In this document: in pieces, positions 1 through 6,339 of the stretch | Position numbering within the stretch: the stretch's first letter is position 1 | Layout of the letters: each line of letters starts with the position of its first letter | Assembly (NCBI GenBank): GCA_002887195.1 | Contig: PJAB01001850.1 | Location: 1-11,851, forward strand | Source: Chrysochromulina parva | Lineage: Eukaryota; Haptophyta; Prymnesiales; Chrysochromulinaceae | Length of the DNA stretch: 11,851 bases | Direction of reading: 5' to 3' | Position numbers and translations under genes: made by a program | Notes under the pieces: generated by a model | The model's input: only the letters and a program-made list of their open reading frames with translations | What the model was told of the DNA's origin: nothing | The model's database searches: none

Positions 1-96
1 AGGGCCCTGTGGAAGGCTCGTTTCCGAAAGCTCTCTCATGAGAAAGAAAATGGTGGTCAGCTCTCCCTGAAGAACAGCTCGAAGATCGCGCACTGA
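1..96 (+). CDS. Possible 3' end of an upstream gene (partial, weak)
   Basis: Frame 1 is open from the window edge for 31 codons and ends in TGA at 94-96. The peptide is basic and hydrophilic (starts RALWKARFRKLS, ends NSSKIAH) and matches no family I recognise. The other two + frames close earlier, at about 40 and 71. The stretch is less GC-rich than the genes to its right, so it could equally be untranslated sequence. The call rests only on an open frame touching the edge. Confidence 0.2.
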   Translation, partial: RALWKARFRKLSHEKENGGQLSLKNSSKIAH

Positions 97-450
97 GCAA
101 CCATTCAGATCTACCGGATGCATGAGATGCGCTGGAACCATGGCTGGACGACAGATTTGACATTCTTCGTGTACTAGACAGCGCCTAGGACCGCTGTTTG
201 ACGTCGTGCTACTTAGTATGTAGTGGGAATCTAACAAAAAATAATTGAGAAATACGACGACGGAACGCGCCGGCGTGCTGCGTGCGTGTGCTGTACCTGT
301 AGTGCACTGAGATGCGTGCACACTGCGCAAACGTAAACGAACAACAACCAGAGCGGTGGTGCTGCGCCGCCGACTGCGCGGGGCCCGGGACATTCGGCGT
401 CGCGAGTCGCTTACCGGTCGCTTACCGGTTACTCCCCATTCGGTGTCGGT
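97..450. other. Intergenic region downstream of the exoribonuclease gene
   Basis: No convincing gene is present. The region holds an A-rich island at about 231-255, a short direct repeat of CGCTTACCGGT at about 408-429, and GC-rich sequence next to the exoribonuclease stop codon. It probably contains that gene's 3' untranslated region, which would be read on the minus strand. I see no clear polyadenylation signal. Confidence 0.5.
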
Positions 451-3400
451 CTAGACCCACGTCGCACGCGGCGCCACATCCGCTGGTACCCATTCGCATA
501 CAAGCTCAACGCCTTCTGGCAGACGCACGGGCTTCATGGCCTTAGTCGGGGGCCTCGGAGGCAAGTGCGGGAGCGGCAGGGGTGTGAAGGCAGACGGGTG
601 TGAAGGCAGGGCAGCGGCCGCCGAGGCGCTTGCCCGTTCACTTGCCCGTGCCGAGCCGTTGGAGCTGGCTCGCTTGAGCTCGCTTGAGCTCGCCTGAGCT
701 CGCTTGAGACGTAACCACGCCGGCGCGCTCGCGAGGACGCGCGGGCGCTCGAAGGCGGCCCCTGGCAGCTCGGCGGCAGCGCTGAGGAGGGCGGGGTAGA
801 GTGCCATCAGCTCGCCGCGTCGCGCTGCCTTGCGTGCCAGCATGGGGCCCTCGGCAGCCCTCGCCACACGCGCCATCCTCGCCGGTGCTGCCGTCACCGC
901 CTGCCCCTCAGTCGCTGCCCCCTCCGGTGCTGGCATCGCCTCGCGGGCGACCACCTCGTCCTGCGCCAAAGCGTCCTCCTGGGCGCTCGCGTCCTCCTGG
1001 GCACTCGCGTCGTCCTGAGCACTCGCGTCGTCCTGAGCGTCCTCGTGCAGGAGCCGCCTCGCCAGCTCGATCGCGGGCCCAAGGCATCCGCCAGGCGCCA
1101 AGTGCTCTGCCAGTGCCGCTGGAGCGAGCTCTGTAACTGCCGCGCTGGGCAGTACGAGCCCTGCGATGATCGGCGAGGGTAATGGAGAGGCACTCGAGCA
1201 CGGTGCCCGGAGCACGCCTCGAGGTGCACTTGCCGCACTTGGCGCACTTGGCGCCGCTATGCTCAGGCGGACGGTGCCGTCGTCGGTGCCGACCGGCTGG
1301 AGCTGCGCGCTCAGGAAGGCGACAAGCTGGGAGGACCTCGGGGCATGCTCGAAGGGGTACTCCCACGTATAGTCAGGGCACGAGCCATCGGCGTACCTGG
1401 GAAGTCATCAGAAGTCATCAGGAGTCATCAGGAGTCATCAATAGTCATCAGGAGCCATCAAGAGTCATCAGGAGTCATCAGGAGTCATCAGGAGTCATCA
1501 CGAGCCATCTGCGTACGTCTGCACCGTCCAAAGCACGCCCCGAAGGAACTCGGCGGCGGGCGCCAGGTCTTCGTCAGACGCGGGTGTGAAGGCAGACGTG
1601 GGTGTGAACCCACGCTCCTCCAACGGCCGCGGCACGGGCGGCTCACAGGCTTGTGCTCCGTGATCTGAGCCGTTGGATCGTTCGATCCGCTCCACCGCCT
1701 CCACCGCCTTCACCGCAAAGGCGCCCAACCGCTTTTGCTCAAGACCCACCCCCACAGAGGCGGCCCGTGCGGCTGATGGCGTCATCCCCTCAGCCGACAC
1801 GAGCTGGCTAGCAGCTGCGGTCGCCACCTTATGGATGTCTTTGAGCACCAGGACCAAGGCGAGTAGCAGCGCACACTCAAAGGTTTTACGGCTCGGCTCG
1901 AGCAAGGCGCTCGCTGCAAAGCGCCGTGAGCGCCGCACGGCGCGGTAGGCTGACCAGCATCGCTCAAAAGTCGCCTCACGCACTTTGGGCAGGTAATCAT
2001 TGCCCATCAGGCACGAGAGCACGATGAGGTCGAGCGGTGGAATCGATGGACTCGGGTTCGTCAATGGGTTCGTCATCATCAGTGGACTCGATGGACTCGA
2101 TGAACTCGATGGAGCGGCTGCATCCGCCGGGGCGGCGCCCAATACGGCGCTCGAGCCAGCTCTAGCGCCAGCGGCTCCAGCGGCGCGCGCACGGGACGGC
2201 CTGGCCGCCGCCCAGCGCGCGTCCGCGCTGCGGCCGTAAAAGTCCTCAAACTCTTGCTTCGTGTAGCTGCGCCCGTCGGAAGGATCGATGCGCTTCTCGA
2301 CGCCCACGACGGCGCCAGTGCCCACGACGGCGCCGGAGCCCACGATGGCGCCATGGCTGAGCCCGAGGCTCGCGCACAGCGCATCGAGGGAGATGAGCGA
2401 CGTGGGCTCCGAACTGGAACGTGGTAGCTCACGTAGCACGGACACCTGCGAACCGTATTGGGCGAGCGCGTGAGAGGAGCCCGACGCAGAAGAGCGGAAG
2501 TGGAGCCCATCAGAGAGGCAATCAGAGGTAATCAGAGGTAATCAGAAGTGGAGCCCATCAGAGGCAATCAGAGGTAATCAGAAGAGGAGCCCATCGGAGG
2601 TAATCAGAGGTAATCAGAGGTAATCAGAAGAGGAGCCCATCAGAGAGGCACTCAATGGTCATCAGAGGCGCGAGATGTCGGCGGATTTGATGAGGGAGGC
2701 AATCAAAGGTCATCAGGGGAGAAGTGGAGCCCATCAGAGGCCGTCGGAGCGAATCCGAGTCCTCACCTGCCAGCTTGGAGAGAGGGTGAGCGCCTGAAGC
2801 ACGAGGTCGCCGTCCTGGCCTACCAACACGACGCTGCTCCTTCGCGCCGCGGACGGCGAGGCTTGCGTGCGCGAGGCGCCGCGCCCAGCCTCGCGAGCAT
2901 CGCTCGCCCGGCCGCGCTGCTCGCGCTGTGCGCGCGCTTGCTCGATCTGACGAAGCGCGCCGAGCAACTTGATCTCACCCTCTCCCGCCACATCGGAGCC
3001 GGACATCCAAAACGTGAGGCCGCGCGCTCGGTAGGCCGCGAGCTCGGCACAACAAAAGTAGAGCATCGCGTTCTCGAAGTCGTCCATAAAGCGCGTGCCC
3101 GGCGTGATGGCCAGGCTCGAGACGGCTTGCGCGCCCTTTTTCTTCGACGATGCGGCCTCCTTGTTGAACGTCTTGCGGCGGCGTTTCAGCTGCGTGGCGA
3201 GCTTTGCCAGAGGCGCCGGGCCGTCGACCGCGAGGAGGACGACCGAGCCCGGCACAACGCGGCGCAGCGTGGAGTGCAATTTCGAATAACACAGCTTGAT
3301 TGCATCGTCCGAGCTCGTGGCGCGGCGGAGCGCCGTGTGCAGGATGGCATTCATGTCAAACGCGACCACCGACGCGGAGAAGCCATCGGGCACCTCGATG

Positions 3401-3534
3401 AGGCACTCGGGCGCGGTTTCCGTGACCCACGTGCAAAAGCCAGGCACGCCCGCCGTGGGCACAGTCACACGTGGCGGGGCTCTCGGCGCAGCGAGCACGA
3501 GGTGCAGGACGCTCGTCGGCACGGGCCACAACAT
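451..3534 (-). CDS. XRN-family 5'->3' exoribonuclease, three exons, with N-terminal extension
   Basis: Spliced as 3534-2767, 2445-1517 and 1396-451 on the minus strand, giving 880 aa. XRN enzymes degrade 5'-monophosphorylated RNA one base at a time. The metal-binding acidic residues of the family are visible: D60 in AFDMNAILH, D104 in AVDGPAPLAK, E185 and E187 in DVAGEGEIK, D241 and D243 in GQDGDLVL, and D406 in GNDYLP. The first junction restores the family sequence at SWQ/VSVLRE (usual form HFSILRE). The second restores QTYADGS/CPDYTWEYPFEHAP, matching the family's G..W.W.YP.HYAP. Instead of starting directly at the usual MGVPxF, a 28-residue leader with a hydrophobic stretch (VLHLVLAA) precedes GVPGF, suggesting organelle or secretory targeting. 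The C-terminal ~250 residues are Ala/Ser/Pro-rich with a DASAQE repeat. The protein is shorter than cytoplasmic XRN1 and near XRN2 in size. Family assignment is strong; the XRN1/XRN2 class and cell location are unknown. Confidence 0.88.
971..1042. repeat. 18-bp coding repeat (DASAQ[ED]) in exon 3
   Basis: Four 18-bp units (971-988, 989-1006, 1007-1024 and a diverged fourth, 1025-1042) keep the reading frame. They encode a six-residue acidic/Ala/Gln repeat in the C-terminal low-complexity region of the exoribonuclease. This is a typical replication-slippage minisatellite in GC-rich coding DNA, with no evident function. Confidence 0.85.
1397..1516 (-). other. Intron 2 of the exoribonuclease gene (120 bp, phase 2)
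   Basis: On the minus strand the donor is AC|GTACGC at 1516 and the acceptor is CCCAG|GTACGCC ending at 1397. Removing it joins AC+G into a Thr codon and restores the conserved XRN sequence YADGSCPDYTWEYP. Reading through would hit TGATGA right after TCG at 1501. The interval between the two copies of an 18-bp duplication (1499-1516 and 1379-1396) is exactly the intron length. Confidence 0.85.
1401..1500. repeat. 10 x 10-bp tandem array filling intron 2
   Basis: Ten consecutive 10-bp units, mostly GGAGTCATCA on the + strand, with variants GAAGTCATCA, ATAGTCATCA, GGAGCCATCA and AGAGTCATCA. There are no spacers. On the gene's own strand the unit reads TGATGACTCC and so is rich in stop codons. 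The flanking coding sequence CGAGCCATC (1381-1389 and 1501-1509) closely resembles one unit, so the array may have grown from the exon sequence itself. Confidence 0.95.
2446..2766 (-). other. Intron 1 of the exoribonuclease gene (321 bp, phase 0)
   Basis: On the minus strand the donor is GGCAG|GTGAGG, with the intron starting at 2766. The acceptor is TTCGCAG|GTGTCC, with the exon resuming at 2445. Removal joins SPSWQ to VSVLRE and restores the conserved XRN segment between the DxD metal motif and the LRE motif. Unspliced reading ends within ten codons. The interior is mostly repeats. Confidence 0.85.
2497..2736. repeat. Higher-order repeat array inside intron 1
   Basis: Five copies of GAAG[T/A]GGAGCCCATC begin at 2497, 2545, 2581, 2627 and 2721. 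They are separated by one to several units of GAGGTAATCA or GAGGCAATCA. The part between the fourth and fifth copies (about 2650-2720) is more diverged. The GGAGCCCATCA element resembles the GGAGCCATCA unit of intron 2, suggesting that the two intron arrays are related. Confidence 0.9.
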
Positions 3535-3802
3535 ATCGGGAATCGTGGCGAGGGGTGTGAAATGGCGGGATCACGTCTATTTTGAATTCAAGGTACAGCT
3601 GTCGATCCGGATACATGTATATTCCCACCCTACTCCCTCTTCGCCCTTGGGACATGGGTAAAGCACTCAGTTTGTGTTTGAATTCCCGTATCCGGTCGAC
3701 TCTGAGCGCGCCCGATTGCCTCACCGAGGTGCCATGCCACCACACCCGCCCGAGCTATAGATCTGGCCTCCCTCCGGTTGCGCTTCATGCCCGAGAGCAT
3801 GT
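3535..3802. promoter_or_regulatory. Intergenic region: presumed promoter of the exoribonuclease gene and 3' flank of the ART-RBR gene
   Basis: This 268-bp gap separates two minus-strand genes and is more AT-rich than its surroundings. It contains the palindrome ATACATGTAT at 3611-3620, 77 bp upstream of the exoribonuclease ATG. It also contains an inverted repeat (3601-3614 against 3688-3700) and two GAATTC sites within TTTGAATTC contexts. A promoter role is inferred from position only. Confidence 0.4.
3601..3700. repeat. Inverted repeat GTCGAtCCGGATAC / GTATCCGGTCGAC
   Basis: The arms at 3601-3614 and 3688-3700 are reverse complements apart from one extra T in the left arm. The spacer is about 73 bp and contains the ATACATGTAT palindrome. 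It lies immediately upstream of the exoribonuclease gene. It could be a protein-binding site pair or an RNA hairpin in the 5' leader; nothing shows which. Confidence 0.6.
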
Positions 3803-5989
3803 CTACCGCCTACGACCCCCCGGGCCGTGTCCACCGCACCCGCAGCAGCGGCCACACATATGATGCTGGCAACGGAGCGAGCGCTGGTTTTGGCAGCGAA
3901 CGCGCCCGTTCTCTAACAGTCCTCGACAAAAGCTGGGATTCCGTGGTGGTAGCGCCGGACGGTCGTCCTCCGCACCCCGTGCGTTGCCAGGAGCGGGCTG
4001 GACGACGGCGGCAGCGTTCGCGTGTGCCACGATCCCCGTAAAGAGGCCGCACTCGCACCCTGGGGTCCCGTGCGTATTGTTAGCGGTCGGGGCGGTCGAG
4101 CGGTACGCCACGCCACAGGCGTAGCAGAAGGCGCAGCCACACCGGCACTCGACGAAGTTGCATTGGTCTTGGCCCTGTCGTTCGACAAGCTCACGGCAGC
4201 GCGGGCACGAGCGAAGGCCCTTGTCACGCGCGTGTTGCAGCAGGGCGATATCCTCGGCCTGCCGCAGGTGAGCTGGCAGGTTCTGGAAGGTTACGCAGTC
4301 CAACGCCTCATGCCACGGCACCCCACAACGAACGCAGAGCGGCTTGTGGCAGTGCGAGCATTGGGCGCGTGGCCAGCCATCGATCTCACCCTCCTCGGGG
4401 CGTTCGAAGACGGCGGAGCATTCGCGGCTTGGGCAGTAGATTCGCTTCTCGACCGGGATGATCGAGATGGCTTGCGCTTGGCGAAGCTTGCTGAGCGCGA
4501 CGCTGTGAACACCGAGCAGCTCTTCACACAGAGCGTTTGTCGCGCGGCCACCGCAGTCCGGGTGGACACACTTGACGAAGGCTGAGCGTTGATTGTCGGC
4601 TTCCTTCTCGCAGTATGTGGTCATGCACGGCCGGCACACCCAGTGCTGACACTGGGCTGCGCCTAGCGCACCGCCGGAGCTGCTTGCACCGCCGCTGGGG
4701 CCGGCAGCGCTGCCACACGCGCCGCTGGCACCCGCGCCGCTGGCACCCGCGCCGCTGCTACTCGCGCCGCGGCCATCGGCTGCAGCCTTGCTTGCCAGCA
4801 CTGCGTCGGGAAGCTCACAGCAGACGCACTCCTCCGGATCCTTAGTCTCCAGGCAAATGAGGCACGCCATCACGAGGACGGGCTGCTTGCGCTTTCGGGA
4901 GGCAACGCTCGCGACGACGCTCGTGGACGGCGCCGGCATGCGGCGCAGCACTATGATGCGCGAAGGGTCGAAGACACAATCCTCCTCTAGACCGCTCGGC
5001 ACCATCCCACAATGGGGAGGCACCCACGCCGTGTCGTACCCGTGCTGAGACCACGTCCGCCGCATCGGATGGTCGGGTGCGTCAATCTTCTTCACCCGTC
5101 CCACGCGGACGAGGCACTTGAGGATGACCCTACCCGTCGTGTCGCCACGTGGTACGTCGAGCGGGTAGCGCGCAGCCTTGTTGACGTCACGTGACATGTA
5201 CACGCCGCGCCCCAGCATCCCATCGGCAGATGGCACGAACCCGTGCTTCTCAATTTGTTCAGCCGCCTCCGGGTGGGTGCCGTGGTACATAATGTAGCGA
5301 CGACCGTCGGCGGGCTCCTCATTCGGCTCGAGCGCCGACTCGAGCGCCGACTCCTCGTCACCGCGCTGGGGAGGAGGCCGCGCAGCGTCCTGTCTGAGGG
5401 GCCCGTCGTCCGCGCGCCTCTTCCGCCCGCGCCCATCGGCACCCCCGTCGTCCATCTGAGCCGCGCGGGCGGCCTCTTCGGCCGCCTCTTTTGCGGCCGT
5501 CGCTCGCGCGGCGACGCGCACAGCATCCGCGAGCATCCGGCGCAAGGGTCCGTCGCCACCGGCGTCCGGGTGCTCGATCAGGTCGCCTCTCTGTCGCCAT
5601 TCATTCTCCGGGCAACTGTCGAGTCTCCGGGCGAGCTCCTTGTCCCGTTGTGCAATCTGATGCTGCAGATGGGCCGCTTGTTGGAGTTCCCCGGCCACGG
5701 CCGCATCGGCGGCAGCCACGTGACGGGCAGCATGAATGCGGCGAGCGACCACGGCGTCGCGCGCAGTGGCGACAGCGGCAATGCTTTCTGCTAGCGCACG
5801 CTGCTCTGCTAGGGCATCATGGTCCTCAATGCCTTCTTCGAGTCCCATAGCCACCTGTTGGGCATACGCCTCGTCGTGTGCGAGTATTTGCTGACGCAGG
5901 AGCTCCTCGTGCTGGAGCTCGAGGGCGTACTCATCGTGATACTCATCGGCGGTTAGGTCGACGACTCCGGGAACAGCGACTTGCATCAT
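3803..5989 (-). CDS. PARP-like ADP-ribosyltransferase fused to RING-IBR-RING E3 ubiquitin ligase
   Basis: Single exon, 728 aa; an in-frame TAG 24 nt upstream fixes ATG 5989 as the first start. Residues 9-16 (VVDLTADE) match a SUMO-interaction motif. Residues 20-180 are an Ala/Glu/Gln-rich helical, probably coiled-coil region, followed by a basic patch GRGRKRR. Residues 231-350 form a PARP-fold domain with YHGT (H236), GRGVYMS (Y264) and GLEEDCVFDP (E336 in the place of the catalytic Glu), closest in style to Gig2-like PARPs. Residues 376-479 are RING1 (C376, C379, C447, H449, C452, C455, C474, C479) with a long Gly/Ala/Ser loop. Residues 519-565 are the IBR with all C6HC ligands. Residues 595-645 are RING2 with the presumed thioester Cys C610. 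RBR ligases pass ubiquitin from E2 to this Cys and then to substrate; PARPs transfer ADP-ribose from NAD+. The domain calls are strong; the combined function is inferred. Confidence 0.85.
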   Translation of the reverse strand: MMQVAVPGVVDLTADEYHDEYALELQHEELLRQQILAHDEAYAQQVAMGLEEGIEDHDALAEQRALAESIAAVATARDAVVARRIHAARHVAAADAAVAGELQQAAHLQHQIAQRDKELARRLDSCPENEWRQRGDLIEHPDAGGDGPLRRMLADAVRVAARATAAKEAAEEAARAAQMDDGGADGRGRKRRADDGPLRQDAARPPPQRGDEESALESALEPNEEPADGRRYIMYHGTHPEAAEQIEKHGFVPSADGMLGRGVYMSRDVNKAARYPLDVPRGDTTGRVILKCLVRVGRVKKIDAPDHPMRRTWSQHGYDTAWVPPHCGMVPSGLEEDCVFDPSRIIVLRRMPAPSTSVVASVASRKRKQPVLVMACLICLETKDPEECVCCELPDAVLASKAAADGRGASSSGAGASGAGASGACGSAAGPSGGASSSGGALGAAQCQHWVCRPCMTTYCEKEADNQRSAFVKCVHPDCGGRATNALCEELLGVHSVALSKLRQAQAISIIPVEKRIYCPSRECSAVFERPEEGEIDGWPRAQCSHCHKPLCVRCGVPWHEALDCVTFQNLPAHLRQAEDIALLQHARDKGLRSCPRCRELVERQGQDQCNFVECRCGCAFCYACGVAYRSTAPTANNTHGTPGCECGLFTGIVAHANAAAVVQPAPGNARGAEDDRPALPPRNPSFCRGLLENGRVRCQNQRSLRCQHHMCGRCCGCGGHGPGGRRR

Positions 5990-6060
5990 TAGGGATGGGC
6001 GACGCGACTTCTATGGGATGAACAAGGGCTGAGAGAATCGCAGTGTGCCTGGCACGCGTG

Positions 6061-6137
6061 CTGTGAATTAGAAAAAAAGGGTTCACAGCCCCCAATGTTA
6101 TAGCTCGAAACCCAAGACACCGGACCGGCGTACATAC
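6061..6137 (-). other. Probable 5'UTR intron of the ART-RBR gene (77 bp)
   Basis: On the minus strand the 3' end has a textbook acceptor: a seven-T pyrimidine run, CTAAT as a possible branch site, then TTCACAG ending at 6061. A good donor, GTATGT, starts at 6137. Between the acceptor and ATG 5989 lies an in-frame TAG, so splicing here would change only the leader, not the protein. The acceptor is convincing; the donor is one choice among several, and a trans-splicing acceptor is an alternative reading. Confidence 0.35.
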
Positions 6138-6172
6138 ACGAGTCAAGCTCCCAGCCAGCTCCTTCTGTCCTA

Positions 6173-6225
6173 GCAAGCAAGCAAGGTACTTGTGTTGTTT
6201 CGACTTATTTAGCTTGCTTGCTTGC
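6173..6225. repeat. Perfect 13-bp inverted repeat GCAAGCAAGCAAG / CTTGCTTGCTTGC
   Basis: The arms are at 6173-6185 and 6213-6225 with a 27-bp AT-rich spacer, and each arm is itself a 4-bp tandem repeat (GCAA or TTGC). It lies 115-170 nt downstream of the EF-hand gene's stop codon on the minus strand, so it would form a hairpin in or after that gene's 3' untranslated region. A transcript-end role is only suggested by position. Confidence 0.7.
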
Positions 6226-6339
6226 AGTCAGTCAGTTTCGTCGCGGTCCCCCCACGCTAGACGCTTCTGTCCTTCATGTCCGTCTACTCGAACTCTCTAA
6301 CACACACGCAGGCCGAGGCGTGTGCGGTGTGGGCCTTAC

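Larger units (their letters stand above)
5990..6339. promoter_or_regulatory. Intergenic region between the ART-RBR gene and the EF-hand gene
   Basis: This 350-bp gap holds the 3' flank of the EF-hand gene on its right and the upstream region of the ART-RBR gene on its left. Both genes are on the minus strand. It contains the candidate 5'UTR intron (6061-6137), the inverted repeat at 6173-6225 and a CTATAA-like element (minus strand, near 6100). No gene is evident. Confidence 0.4.

Noticed and set aside
46..62. Ubiquitin-interacting motif at residues 51-72 of the ART-RBR protein (coordinates here are in residues)
   Set aside because: There is an acidic patch followed by RALAES, which resembles the A-L-x-x-S core. 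The hydrophobic residue expected three before the Ala is Glu, so the match is too weak to claim.
908..1366. Alternative frame for exon 3 of the exoribonuclease (152 codons)
   Set aside because: Only the frame continuing from the splice at 1396 gives CPDYTWEYPFEHAP, which matches the XRN family and stays open to 451.
1401..1500. CRISPR-like regular repeats in the introns
   Set aside because: The units are only 10 bp, directly abutting and without unique spacers. They lie within a spliced eukaryotic intron, so they are tandem repeats and not a CRISPR array.
2863..3585. 240-codon + strand open frame opposite exoribonuclease exon 1
   Set aside because: The minus strand carries the conserved XRN catalytic motifs; the + frame is Arg/Ala-rich antisense without domain features.
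5943..6176. 77-codon minus-strand frame upstream of the ART-RBR gene as a separate small gene
   Set aside because: It runs through the splice acceptor and the ART-RBR start region and has no recognisable content.
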